Positions 18,601-28,290 are shown, counted from the first letter of the stretch. The stretch: 64,000 bases of DNA from Aurantiochytrium sp. KH105 (GCA_003116975.1 BGKB01000173.1:78263-142262); one strand, 5' to 3'. The notes: generated from the letters alone by a model not told the origin. Translations and numbers: made by a program.

Positions 18601-21081
18601 ATTAAAGCGTACAAGGAAACTGTGCAGGCTGAGCGAGCAAAGGCGAAGCGCGGAAGGTTCAGTGGTGGTTCATCAGGTGCGGCGCAGAGCGCAGAGGCTG
18701 CACGTGCACAGCGGCAAGCGGAAAAGGATGCCGATAAAAAGGCGGAGACGCAAATTCGGGATGAGGCCATTGGTCAATTCACCTTTCGTCGTCATCGTGG
18801 ACGTCGCGGTCTTCTTTTGCGCGTTCTCCATGAGCACATCTGGAACATGGGGTTTGCGCAACGACAACGGGAAGCGCTCGATGCCCGTGCCGCGCGACGA
18901 ATGGAATGGGCTTCGGTGATGGTGCAACGACGTTTTCGTGGAGTTGCGAGCCGCAGCATTCTCGATCGTATTCGTGAGCAGCGACATCGTGAGATCGAAG
19001 CAGAGCGACAGCGAGCGGCAAGTACTCTGATTCAAACCTTTTGGCGAATGTGTCTTGCAAAACGTAGAGTTCGTGCGCTTGCGCGGCGGTGTCTGCAAAA
19101 ATGCATCGACGCAGAAACGGGTGATCCGTACTGGTTCAACACACAAACAGGAGAAAGTTCGTGGACGAAGCCCAAGCTGCTTGGCAATGATGAGGCAGAG
19201 GTGAGCATTGTCATGCCTCAAAAAGACGACGAATTCGTGATCAAGTGCGCCAAGTGCAGAGCAGAAATGGCTACTGTGGCCTGTCTCGACTGTGCGGACC
19301 CCTTTTGTGAAGACTGTCACAGGCAAGAGCACCATGGCGCCACGATGCACACCAATATTCCCATTCCCCTCTGTACAGAGTGCAACTTTCAAGCAGCAAC
19401 GCGGAACTGCGCGCCGTGCCAGCGCAAATTTTGCTGTAGTTGCTTCGAGATGGCCCACTTTATTAGTCCTCCATGGCAAGACGAGCCTGTGTGCGCACAG
19501 CCGAGTGAGGAGCAATCGCAGCTGGCAGCGCACAAGTGGCAACCTTTGATCAAAGTTTGCGCCGAGTGCGATGCTCGAGCAGTGCGATGGCGGTGCGAAG
19601 AGTGCGGCGATGACTTTTGCGCACGCTGCCTCAAGGACCTCCATCGAAAGGGCAATCGACGCCTCCACAACTTTCATCCGCTGTCCTATCACTCGCTGCA
19701 GCTCGAGGTGCGGGAGCGCCAGGTGCGCGCTAAAAAACGCGCTATTGCAGAGAAGGAGCGACGCAAGGTGATGCAAAAACAGGCCGAGCAAGACAATATG
19801 GAAAAGGTTGCTCTCAAGCTGCAATCTCTCTATCGCGGAAGGCGAGATCGTGCTGTGGGAAAGAGCTTGCTACGCGACGCCCGTCTGCGAGAGCGCAAGC
19901 ACTGGCGACTTGTCAAGCACGATATGGCAGAGAGGAAAAAGCTCAATTACCGTCTTCAGGCTGCCGTCGGAATCGCTCCGATCTTGGAAACGGACGACGA
20001 CGAGACAAAGGACAGAAAGCGCATGGGATGGAAGGCAACCCCCTGGGGACGCGCGGCAGTCGCTGCGGGTGTAGCTCTGCCTATTGGAGAGGCACTACCT
20101 GGCCCAATTAAGGTTCATGACAATGAGACTTTGTTCATTCATGTAATCGAGGAGTGGCGCTCTCTCATTAGTGTGGATGAATACATTCGTCTGGACAATC
20201 AGTACTTTCTCGTCAAGCACATTGGCGAGCAAGACGAAAATGACCCCGGCAAGCCCGTGGACACGGTCCAGATGATGCGAGAAGAAAAGCTCCGCAAACG
20301 GCAAGAGAACGACCCATGGGCAGTCGCTGCTGCTTCCGAGGAATCGTCAACTGCGGGCGAGACCGGGAAAAGCAAGAAAAAGAACAACAAGAAGAAAAAG
20401 AAGAAGACAAAAGATCAGAACTCGGGAGAAGATCAAGGCGGTGAAGTTGGCCCTGAGGGAGTTCAAGATGATCCTTCTGCGAAGGAGTCTAAATCGTCAG
20501 AAAACGAACGCGAAAAGAAGAAACGCGCGCGTCGAGGAATCATGAACAAAGCAAAGCAAGTCAAAAAGAAAGGGTTCCAGGCATGCACACTCCAGATACA
20601 CCTCGATGCTCCTTTTAGCGGAGAGATTCCTGTTGAAGTACGTGGTTTCTTCGTCGGCAGTTTCAACCTCGCTCAAGATGCGATTGTCAAGGCGAAGCGC
20701 GCGGACAAGCAGGCCATCAAAGAGAAGATGGGGGGCCGATTTGCCGATGTGATGGCCAAGACCAAAGAATTCATTGCAGAAAAAGCAGATGAGTACATTG
20801 ATCCTGATACAGCCGCGCGTCTCAATAAGCGGTTCACTGGTGTTGCAAGACTCGTCGGAAAGCGACGAAGCTCGATTGCGTCTCTTGAAGATATGGACGA
20901 CGAGGACTTGGGCGAAGCAGACGAGGCCCCAAAAGTTTCGACTCCCCCAAAGTCTGCGACCCAAGCCGCGAAAGCGTCCTTGCCACCGGGTTGGGAAGAA
21001 TTTTTAGATGATGCAAGTGGAACGCCTTATTTCTACAACCATAGTACGGGCGAGTCTGTTTGGGAACGTCCCTTCGAGTAG
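15643..21081 (+). CDS. Giant IQ-repeat scaffold with WW domains and B-box zinc fingers
   Basis: The product is 1,812 residues. The N-terminal 150 residues are Gln-rich. Residues about 430-1140 carry many IQ motifs (for example ATRIQRVWRGYRARRR, ASRVQKRWRGRLARKM and ASTLIQTFWRMCLAKRR), so the protein could bind a row of calmodulin-like chains. A WW domain sits near 1155-1185 (DPYWFNTQTGESSWTKP). Three Cys/His-rich B-box-type fingers follow at about 1200-1340 (CAKC...CLDC...CEDCH; CTEC...CAPC...CCSC; CAEC...CEEC...CARC). A Lys-rich linker is near 1580-1600. A second WW domain ends the protein (LPPGWEEFLDDASGTPYFYN). Such combinations suggest a cytoskeletal or ciliary scaffold. The order of domains is seen directly; the role is inferred. 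Confidence 0.88.
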   Translation: MQQQQQESTSPQELEGRVLRSFEHGTRRKRNAPHTAAAEANEEGKDDAQGALDREALTSAHSPSSILEEDNDSSILHFGVSKKRPRTVRRELPGLEEVLQDLESDPWFALQQQEQQQQLKQHHNLVQEQPEEADARNQMVQSNHQTRIYNQESNQVEDDTPEAVMSKLRSLAPQIMQRRSKVGDDTGSIRRRWVKKAAPLELPTMTMITPRTRKKIERLPRPGPAELARLAEFDENFLSMDQEREIGHAAGEKQTLYSKLWIVARKRAYDLHMLPPVPLRDRIKVVSQPLGKKRKLAKARESKIPEAPKMRLSPHRDQEQAAGDLQDRENELTFAEPRVSMLRDRLQRADAATEAARGRIGELLQETRNIVPATALFEHRLKNLLSAASRKNQNKLQRMLTRLVRKYQRAQLLPSWNKWRGAIDFLRLESQNAAARRIQSLFTKASCKYELEERARQQIRPRERHEVQLAHRIELRRRGPEPLQRAFRKYCARRELAYLRRRREAVVCVQCAWRARNCRIVLAALQAAKLHRNQSATHIQRVFRGHCARVRAGLLRKVEAVAAKERARLAAQAAIEARLMRIGAAALMQGWWRSLQRRWLTRAMVMVMKRRAAIRIQSFWRSVWAVLELKRAIARKRDQDARESAAATMLQKRFRIRRAQALVERIKVEAAEEKAQRDASRIENMQDRTMNIFGRTFNVTKNRRVLHELRSKIDPFTASRQERAATRIQRVWRGYRARRRVKRRRAAENHVLSKLRRDKVRAAALQMQKRWRGIRERRRLEMERQNRAASLIQAKYRARIARRNFLLILERHKAASRVQKRWRGRLARKMMVLFREEMRVQNAAARVCQRAVQRYLFRKGYRDRLENERTWFELRQQGAIETILAKRAEGYRMLLHSGFLNSAKGGGELRALFCELSEPLAQLSGDKFVKMVLACPGLAHLERKTLDIIFAKAKKPDSKLLGYPEFRESLIGLGMHLYVAEGVDAKIKAYKETVQAERAKAKRGRFSGGSSGAAQSAEAARAQRQAEKDADKKAETQIRDEAIGQFTFRRHRGRRGLLLRVLHEHIWNMGFAQRQREALDARAARRMEWASVMVQRRFRGVASRSILDRIREQRHREIEAERQRAASTLIQTFWRMCLAKRRVRALARRCLQKCIDAETGDPYWFNTQTGESSWTKPKLLGNDEAEVSIVMPQKDDEFVIKCAKCRAEMATVACLDCADPFCEDCHRQEHHGATMHTNIPIPLCTECNFQAATRNCAPCQRKFCCSCFEMAHFISPPWQDEPVCAQPSEEQSQLAAHKWQPLIKVCAECDARAVRWRCEECGDDFCARCLKDLHRKGNRRLHNFHPLSYHSLQLEVRERQVRAKKRAIAEKERRKVMQKQAEQDNMEKVALKLQSLYRGRRDRAVGKSLLRDARLRERKHWRLVKHDMAERKKLNYRLQAAVGIAPILETDDDETKDRKRMGWKATPWGRAAVAAGVALPIGEALPGPIKVHDNETLFIHVIEEWRSLISVDEYIRLDNQYFLVKHIGEQDENDPGKPVDTVQMMREEKLRKRQENDPWAVAAASEESSTAGETGKSKKKNNKKKKKKTKDQNSGEDQGGEVGPEGVQDDPSAKESKSSENEREKKKRARRGIMNKAKQVKKKGFQACTLQIHLDAPFSGEIPVEVRGFFVGSFNLAQDAIVKAKRADKQAIKEKMGGRFADVMAKTKEFIAEKADEYIDPDTAARLNKRFTGVARLVGKRRSSIASLEDMDDEDLGEADEAPKVSTPPKSATQAAKASLPPGWEEFLDDASGTPYFYNHSTGESVWERPFE

Positions 21082-21314
21082 GAAAGACAAGAGCACAAGC
21101 GCGGGCAACAATTTGCAAAGAGGCCGAATTTACAAAACAAGTATGAACAACATGAACATTTTTATTTGTAACAAATAAGGAACTCCTGCAAGGAGAAAGA
21201 AAAAGGAAAAGAAGAGAAAAAAACAAACAAACGAACAAACAAACACGCAAACAAGCAAAGTAGACTTCTCCTCTTCGCGACAAAGGGTCATTGTGCGTGT
21301 GTTGCTTTTAATTT
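21082..21314. terminator. Convergent 3' intergenic region
   Basis: Two genes end here from opposite sides with 233 bases between their stop codons, so the 3' UTRs and poly(A) sites of both lie within or overlap this interval. It contains A-rich AAACAAAC repeats at about 21220-21257. No individual signal can be assigned with confidence. Confidence 0.4.
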
Positions 21315-24300
21315 TCAGTGTTGCGACTGCTTTCGACGCATTAAATGGAGAGGATTCTCATACTCTACCACATCCTCATCCTGTGTGGCACCATCGAGAT
21401 CCTTGATAAACCACAGTTTCTTGTCGCCTGCACGCGCCATTCTCTCTGTCTGTGCCTCGTCCTCATCAAACATAAGAGACCGATGGAAAGCAATTGCGAT
21501 GGGGTGTGCTACACTCACACTGCAGCGCACAAAGCGACAATCCCGGCCGCGACAAGCAGCGAAAAACCTGCTGTACAGCGAGCGGCCAATGCCTTGACGC
21601 CGAGCCCATGGAAGTACTGCGCAGGCATCGATGGATCCGGACATTTGTCCAAAAAGGACAACCAATTTGCCCATAATGTAGCCATCAATCTCACCCGCAG
21701 AATTTTGTGAGACAAAGGACATACCTTCGCACTCGTAGTACATGTTACTCGAATGATTCGGCATGTAATGATCCGTAGACGACGGGCTCCCTGGCTCTTC
21801 CCAGAACTGCTCCAAGGTGCCTGCCTGGGAAATTGCGTTGAAAGCCTCGGGAGTCATTGAAGCACAAGACACCCCATACGTGATGCCCGGGACGCCAGTT
21901 GTCTTGGAGGGCCGCGTCTTCACTGTCGAAAGTTTGCGCTGATTCCGTGAGCCGTTGGAGCCCCGAGGGCCATGCCCGAAGACAGACTTGAGCATGCCCG
22001 TCTTGGAATTGCGGGTTTGAAGCGGCCTCGACGCGATTTTCGGCTGAACAGCATCGTCATCGTAGTCCAGATGCTCGCGACCTGCGTCCGGGTCCGACGA
22101 GTACGAGACACTTGTAGCCCGCACAAGGGAGCGTTTGCTACCCCCCATCTCACCAGCGCTGGCGGCCGACTCGGAGGCGCTCGCGTCAATGGACAATTCG
22201 CCGCCCGGACCCTGAATTTTCAGCAAGTCAATCTCGTACTGGACCTTGTACACCCACTGCACACGATCCTCTTCGTTCTCGCAGCCAAGTGTAAAGGTGC
22301 GCATGTCACCTCGTTCCTTGCCCTTTTTGATCCAGCGGTTCGTACGGATCGTGAAGCAGTACAGAGGAGCGGGGCCAGCACCGGGCGTAAGCTTGGACTC
22401 AATACCAAAGTAACCAATTGGGTCAATGGAGACTTCGGAAGTCCGCTCAATGATGATGGTCTCGAGGCCCTTAGCCTCGTCGCTGTCGTAATACTGAACG
22501 AGTTTGTGGCCACGCAGGTGACACCAGCGCGGTTTCCAGGGGCTCATGATGTTGCGCGCGTTTTCCTTGCGAATTTGCAAAAAGCCGCTGTGTTCGACCT
22601 GAAACGTATTCTCTGCTGCCTTTTCCAGGTGCAAGAGCTTTTGCTGTTCCTCCCACTCCTTTGTGATTCGCTTCTTGGCTGCCACAAGTTTGCGCTTTTG
22701 CTTGTTGAGCATGCGGTGACGGAGAATTTCCACCATCCATCCGGACTCGAAGCTAAATTTCACCTTGTCGGTATCCTTCCTCTCCGCCATGCCCTCGTCG
22801 CGGCGAGCGTAGACGATGACGCCCGTATCGATGAGTTTCTGAAAGTTCTCCTCGAGCTGCTCATTCGTGTGTTCAATCGGAAAGATGGACTTGACAAGTC
22901 CGAGCGTGAAGACGTCACCAATAATGGATGCCACCTTGATGATGAGCTGCTGCACGAGCGTCATCTTATCGATGAGAGCGCCGACGATGGCCTCCACGGA
23001 CAAGGGAATGGGCACGGCATGAATGTTGGCGAGACGCTCGAATTCATCGCCAACAAAGGCGAGAACCGGTTCCGGACTGGTTTGCCGTTCGATGAGCTCG
23101 AGCTCTGTGTAGTACGCGATGGCGTCGGCAATGTAGAGTGGGTTTCCCTTGGTCTTTTTGCGAATGAAGGAGATGAGAGCTTCAGGCATGTTGTCCACTT
23201 GGGCGCAGTTGCAAATAATGTCAAAGGTGTTGGACGGGCGCGCGGCAAGCACAAGATTTTCTACGCCTTCGAGCTCGGTCAGAGACTCGAAAAAGAGCAC
23301 AGCCTTTTCAAGTTCTGTTGCCATGGAAGCGCGTGCCTGTAGCTGTTCCCTGACCGCAGCGGACATGTGTTCCTCCCAGGCTGCGTGCATCTTGACGGGA
23401 ACCGGACGAAACATGGAGACGCGTTCGTTCGCATTCCCTTGTGTCAGGCTTTCGTCTTGCAGCGAGAAATGAGAGAGGCGACGCAACAGAATGATAAAGA
23501 CATTGGACTTGTTCCACGTCGCGACGATCTCCTGGAAGACAAAAAGGGAAAAGGTGTCGAGGTACTGGCTGTCGTCCACCACGACGGTGAGGGGAATGCG
23601 GGCAGCAAGCCCGCCGAGAATGGTTGCAAGGATGCGAATGACGCTCTCGGCCTCGGGATTCGCCACAAAGGCAGCGACAGTATTCGTAAAACTTACCGAC
23701 CTTCGAAGCGAATGCCGGATACGTGACACCTGCGAAGCGAAAGCGCCCGCGACGCCGCTGCCGGTGCCTGCTCCTCCCGCAGAGGCTGCGCCGGCGGCAG
23801 CTCCCTTGCGACCGAGGCTATCCTCACTGTACGGAGTCCAGTTCATGCCGAGCGCCTTGAGGCGCGTTGGCTTGCCATTCGCGCCAAAAACGGTCTTTGA
23901 CTTGGCCAAACCGAGTGCCTTCTTGGTCTGCTTCGGGGCCGCGCGCCCAAGAGTGGAGCCGGAGCTCGGTGCAAGCAACGAGGATGCAACTTGGCCGGGT
24001 GGCACCTCAAAGCTGGTACTGAGGATGTCATTGAGGAGATAAAGCCGGTCCTCGATGTCTTCGGCAACGACTTCGGGCCCGTAGGATCGGCGCGCAGCTT
24101 TGATGGCGCGGACAATGTGATCCTCGCGCGTCAAGGACTTGTCATCGCCTTCTGCAGAGTCGAGAAGCTCGGATATGATGTGCGTCCATACCGCAAAGGG
24201 GCGGGCGCGGCGACCGGTCTCAAAAGGGTTTCCCCGAGCATAGGCAAAAATCGCCTCGCCTTCATCGTAGGCGGCGCCATCGTCACTAAAGAGAAAGTTC

Positions 24301-26492
24301 TCCACAAGATGCGTCTTGCCGACACCCTGCTCGCCGCTGAGCACAACAAGACGCGAACCGTTGCCAGCAAAGACGTCTTCTTGAAAGCCGGCAAGAGCCG
24401 AGCGAATGTAATCGGTGCCATTGGGGTCTGGACCATTGCGCGAGGCAATAATGTTGCGCCGTGACTGAAAGCGCGTGAGAATCATGGTGAGAACCTCGGT
24501 GCTGGAAAAAGGAAGAGTCGAGAGCAAACGCTCCGGGTCAAGGGTGGTCCGCTCGTTGTCCCGAAGCCATAGTAGCTCGTAGTATGCCGGGTCAGACGCG
24601 CTGGGGTCAATAAAGCCCTTGTTGATGAGGTTGCTGATGGCCGCCTCAGTGAGGTCGAGAACGGTCTCCATGCGAGTCTCGGAAACTGCAATGGTGCATT
24701 CGATTTCATCACCTTGGTTGCGATAGCGGATGCGCGCAAGGAAAACATCATCATCCGCGTCCTCGTGGTCATCTTCGTCGGCTGCGAAGTGTTGCAAGTG
24801 CTGGGTTGTACTTTCGGAGAGCTCCTTGTCGTGACGACGATCATGCTTGCGTGCCTTTGCGGCGCGCCTCTTGGCGAAAAACCCACTCGTGTCGTTGAGA
24901 GCCTTGACTTGCTGTTCTTCAAGGCTCATCATCTCCTCTGGACTGACAACGACGTGCGAAGGGTTTAAGTCCCTCCAGCGCGTCCTTTGCTGGGTCACGC
25001 GAATGTTGTGTTGCGTGAGGGTGCCGAGGCGGGCAAGGTGAACAGAGTGAAAGTCGTGGGCCTCAGGGTGTAGATGAGCCCCGCTCCTGATTTGAAAACA
25101 GTGAACGGGTTCGCGCTTACCCTTGACGGAGACGTCGACAGGGTAAAAATCCAGGGAAGAGTTGGTGAGGCGCCCCTTGGTTGTGCTGTCAATGAGGATG
25201 GTGCTCTTGCGTGAGCGTGCATTCTGCATGAGACGTGCCGCAAGATTGACCGAGTCGCCAATGACGGAATACTCTCGGCGATTGCCCGAAGCGTGCCCAA
25301 TAATACCACAAAAGGCGAGACCGGTGGCGATGCCGACGGCGCCTTGTAGCTGGTAGTTGGAGAGCTTGTAGAGCACCTTGAGACCACTGAGTACGCCGCG
25401 CAAAGGGTCGTCTTCGTGACCAAAGGGGGGAAGGCCAAAAACGGCAATGAGGGTTGCTCCCTTGTCGTCAACGAGAAACTTATTGATGGTTCCCTCATAG
25501 GAGAGAACGACGCTTTGAATCTTGTCAAAGACACCTGCAAGCATTTCGTCCTTGTCTCCCTTCATGATTTCATTCATGTTGAGACCAAGACTGAAGAAAA
25601 GAGTTGTCACCGTGCGAAGCTCAGGTGCCCAAAATGCGTCGTTGGACACAAGCAGGTACGGCATGACAGCATTCGGGACGTACTTCCAGAGCTTGCGCTC
25701 CGTTTCGAGGCCAGAAGCGATGGTCCGATCGTAAATCTTCCACGCGACGCGGCATTCTGCGCGCCAGTCCTTGACAATGACGTGGCCGCCGGAAATCTTC
25801 TTTTCCTGTACAAAGAAGGACCCCACCTTGTCCCAAATTGTGCTGCTCACCACAACCTCGCCGGGCTTTGCAACATTTTCACTATCAATCGCTTCTGCAA
25901 GTGCTTGTCCAATGGCCAGGTATTCAAAGCGTTCACGCTGGATGAGGTCGTCGTGACCGCCAAGATGCATAATGTTCAGGGATCCACAACCGAGGCCGAG
26001 CTTGACGCGTAGCGTGCATTCTTTGCGAGGTGCCTTCTTCCCATCAGGCAGAGTCTCAACGTCTCTAAACTCGGTGTCTTTTTCGTAGACGCTAAAGACG
26101 AAGTTGTCGAGGCGTAATTGGATTTCTCGAGCGCACTGGACGGCCCGCTGCACACGCTGCGTGTAGTCGCCCTCGTCGATTTGCGGCCAGAGAGTGATGA
26201 CGGCATCGCCTGCAAATTTGAGGACGTCGCCGCCCGACTTGCTGACTGTCTTGACGATCTGCGTCACGAATTTGTTGAGGTTCATGGAGAGTTCCTCGAG
26301 TCCATCGGGTCCGAGGCTGCACAGCTCCTCTGTGAGCGAGGTGAACCCGCTCATGTCTGCAAAGAGGCAGACGATCTCGTCAAAGTGCTGCGTCTGCGGC
26401 CGAAGAGGGCCATCTTCGTCGCGCTCGGTGTTGGCAATATGCTGCGCCACCACGGCGGGCAGGTAGAACTGCAGAGCGTCCAGCTCCTTCAT
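21315..26492 (-). CDS. Soluble adenylyl cyclase-like protein fused to PH and GNAT domains
   Basis: The product has 1,725 residues. Two class III cyclase domains open it. The first (about 35-250) has the metal-binding pattern FADMSGFT...LKFAGDA. The second (about 295-480) lacks the first Asp but has the VIGDSVNLAARL motif that supplies the transition-state Asn and Arg. This is the complementary arrangement of ADCY10-type soluble adenylyl cyclases. A P-loop ATPase region follows, with Walker A GEQGVGKTH near 710 and a Walker B-like LTVVVDDSQYLD near 970, separated by a Gly/Ala-rich insertion. A PH domain lies at about 1295-1425 (SGFLQIRKE... KPRWCHLRG). The last 130 residues are a GNAT acetyltransferase domain with the acetyl-CoA loop RRQGIGRSL. 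The cyclase plus NTPase part is a known architecture; the PH plus GNAT tail is not one I know. Confidence 0.9.
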   Translation of the reverse strand: MKELDALQFYLPAVVAQHIANTERDEDGPLRPQTQHFDEIVCLFADMSGFTSLTEELCSLGPDGLEELSMNLNKFVTQIVKTVSKSGGDVLKFAGDAVITLWPQIDEGDYTQRVQRAVQCAREIQLRLDNFVFSVYEKDTEFRDVETLPDGKKAPRKECTLRVKLGLGCGSLNIMHLGGHDDLIQRERFEYLAIGQALAEAIDSENVAKPGEVVVSSTIWDKVGSFFVQEKKISGGHVIVKDWRAECRVAWKIYDRTIASGLETERKLWKYVPNAVMPYLLVSNDAFWAPELRTVTTLFFSLGLNMNEIMKGDKDEMLAGVFDKIQSVVLSYEGTINKFLVDDKGATLIAVFGLPPFGHEDDPLRGVLSGLKVLYKLSNYQLQGAVGIATGLAFCGIIGHASGNRREYSVIGDSVNLAARLMQNARSRKSTILIDSTTKGRLTNSSLDFYPVDVSVKGKREPVHCFQIRSGAHLHPEAHDFHSVHLARLGTLTQHNIRVTQQRTRWRDLNPSHVVVSPEEMMSLEEQQVKALNDTSGFFAKRRAAKARKHDRRHDKELSESTTQHLQHFAADEDDHEDADDDVFLARIRYRNQGDEIECTIAVSETRMETVLDLTEAAISNLINKGFIDPSASDPAYYELLWLRDNERTTLDPERLLSTLPFSSTEVLTMILTRFQSRRNIIASRNGPDPNGTDYIRSALAGFQEDVFAGNGSRLVVLSGEQGVGKTHLVENFLFSDDGAAYDEGEAIFAYARGNPFETGRRARPFAVWTHIISELLDSAEGDDKSLTREDHIVRAIKAARRSYGPEVVAEDIEDRLYLLNDILSTSFEVPPGQVASSLLAPSSGSTLGRAAPKQTKKALGLAKSKTVFGANGKPTRLKALGMNWTPYSEDSLGRKGAAAGAASAGGAGTGSGVAGAFASQVSRIRHSLRRSVSFTNTVAAFVANPEAESVIRILATILGGLAARIPLTVVVDDSQYLDTFSLFVFQEIVATWNKSNVFIILLRRLSHFSLQDESLTQGNANERVSMFRPVPVKMHAAWEEHMSAAVREQLQARASMATELEKAVLFFESLTELEGVENLVLAARPSNTFDIICNCAQVDNMPEALISFIRKKTKGNPLYIADAIAYYTELELIERQTSPEPVLAFVGDEFERLANIHAVPIPLSVEAIVGALIDKMTLVQQLIIKVASIIGDVFTLGLVKSIFPIEHTNEQLEENFQKLIDTGVIVYARRDEGMAERKDTDKVKFSFESGWMVEILRHRMLNKQKRKLVAAKKRITKEWEEQQKLLHLEKAAENTFQVEHSGFLQIRKENARNIMSPWKPRWCHLRGHKLVQYYDSDEAKGLETIIIERTSEVSIDPIGYFGIESKLTPGAGPAPLYCFTIRTNRWIKKGKERGDMRTFTLGCENEEDRVQWVYKVQYEIDLLKIQGPGGELSIDASASESAASAGEMGGSKRSLVRATSVSYSSDPDAGREHLDYDDDAVQPKIASRPLQTRNSKTGMLKSVFGHGPRGSNGSRNQRKLSTVKTRPSKTTGVPGITYGVSCASMTPEAFNAISQAGTLEQFWEEPGSPSSTDHYMPNHSSNMYYECEGMSFVSQNSAGEIDGYIMGKLVVLFGQMSGSIDACAVLPWARRQGIGRSLYSRFFAACRGRDCRFVRCSVSVAHPIAIAFHRSLMFDEDEAQTERMARAGDKKLWFIKDLDGATQDEDVVEYENPLHLMRRKQSQH

Positions 26493-28165
26493 CCTTCCTT
26501 CCGGGGCACGCTCGAGGCCAACTCACTCGCGCGGAGCTCCGCGCTTTCCTTTCTCGAGCTCTCGGAGCTTGCGCGCGCCCCCTTTCCCTCGCTCCCTCTT
26601 TGCGCGGGCACGCGCGGCGCTTGCCGTCGTTTGAATCTCCGCTGGCCTCGCTCGGCCTCGCCCGGGCTCGCGACCGCGCGCGGGCGGCCGGCAGCCCTCG
26701 CGGCCAGGCCCGGCGCAGGTACGCGCGCGCGCGAGCGAGCGCGCCCTGCCTGAGCGAGCGGGGGACCGCGCGCGCGAGATGTAGATGGATGGATGGATGG
26801 ATGGATGGATGGATGGGTGGATGAATGGATGTCTGGGATGGATGTATGGAGGGACGCGCCCCCTCCGTTGCTTGAGGGCCGCGTCGGCGCGCCTGAGCGG
26901 GGCTGCTGGCCGCGCGCGAGTCCGATGCGCTGCACTGCGCTGCGCTCGGTCGCTCGGTCTTGCGCGCGCGCGCGCGAGAACGGGCGCCGAAAAGCGGAAA
27001 AGCGGATTGACTCGAGGTATACTCGTCGTTTTCCTTTCTGGTTTTTTATTCACTTGGCTGCGTATTCCACACTTGCGTGAGCATATGTTCCACTTGCGGG
27101 CGCGTTTTTGTGGACTGTGAACGCGCACCGATTCCGACTTGCGCGCGCGTGCACTTGGCTGTGAGCGCCCGCACATTGTCTGTAGAGTAGCCCCTCCGCG
27201 CCGGAATGTGTCTGTGTGGGAAAAGAGCGGCGAGCTCAAGGAGGGGGTGCGGCAGAAGAGTTCGCCCTTGCACGTGCGTGTGCGCTCCGCCGGGGACGCG
27301 CGCAGGAACAGCAGCAGCGCTGCGGAGATGAATGTATGAATGGAGGGATGGATGATTGCAGCACTGACGAGGATCTGCTGCTCACTGTCACTGGCCGGTG
27401 TGCGTGGGTGATGGACGCGACCGCGATGGCGACTTCCTCTTGGTCGCGAGAAGCTTGGCGAATCTGGGTTTTTCGTTGGTGCAGATGCGACCCGGTTTGC
27501 TGAAGCTACCTGCGATAAAATTATGAGATAATAAGCGGAGTCAAGAGAGAGTGGGCGAGAGAGAATGGGAGTCATCGTGCGACAGGTATACTGCAAGGTT
27601 TGCGTCTGGCTTCCGCATGGCGACAACCCACTCGGGCGACAGCAAACGCATGCTCTGAGGTGCAATCGTTCGGTGCATTGCGTGCGTCATTCGTTGGCGT
27701 GGGCGTGAGTGTGCTTTGCACAAGTGAACAACGGCAACGCTCGTTTATCGTGGCTGGCAAGGCATTGGCAGCGTGCGGTTCTGGCCTTCTTACTGCAAGT
27801 ACGCATGCGCATGGTAAAAGATGAATGAATTGGGTTGGTGAAATGGCAAGTTCTTGCGCCGCAATAGATTATGAAAAACGGCTGCGATGGTCCCTTGCTG
27901 ATTACAGAAGATCACAACTCAAGCATAAGGATGGAAAATCACTCTACGTCTGTCTCAAGCACAGGATTTTGTGATCTCTGCAGAGAATGCCAGAATGATT
28001 ATCTTTATAACGCAACCCCCGCAAGGAAAACACTTCTCCTCATGTGCAAGAAAAGTCATCCGGAATTTCCCCCCCTCATAATGGTATACGATATTATTCC
28101 CACTGCAGAGTGATTCTAGCCTTTTATCTTTGCCGTATTTCTGGCACACAACTTGCAGTAGGTAG
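26493..28165. other. Gene-free region with (GGAT)n repeats
   Basis: No convincing gene was found in this 1.7 kb. The first 500 bases are very GC-rich and probably hold the promoter of the cyclase gene. A GGAT tetranucleotide tract lies at about 26784-26835. From 27850 the sequence is more AT-rich. An 80-codon plus-strand frame at 27871-28113 has no recognisable features. Confidence 0.45.
26784..26835. repeat. (GGAT)n microsatellite
   Basis: Nearly perfect ATGG/GGAT tetranucleotide repeats occur for about 35 bases and continue in degenerate form for about 15 more. Confidence 0.85.
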
Positions 28166-28290
28166 CATGGTTTTTGAGGTGATTTTTTATAATAAAATTT
28201 TAATAAAAAGCAGCCGAAAGCCTACGCCAAGCCCATGATTTTTGAGGTGTTGATTGCACTTTGGCCAGCCGAGAGTCTAGACCAAGCCCA
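28166..28290. repeat. Tandem duplication covering the 3' end of the dehydrogenase gene
   Basis: A 25-base block at 28266-28290, which contains the last codons and the stop of the dehydrogenase gene, recurs at 28211-28235 with about four changes. A second block (CATGGTTTTTGAGGTG-type) recurs at about 28166-28181 and 28234-28250. The copies are 55-68 bases apart and in the same orientation. Confidence 0.7.

Noticed and set aside
27871-28113. Small plus-strand frame (80 codons) with several Cys
   Set aside because: It contains CDLCRECQ but no complete zinc-binding pattern, no second support and no neighbour of related function.
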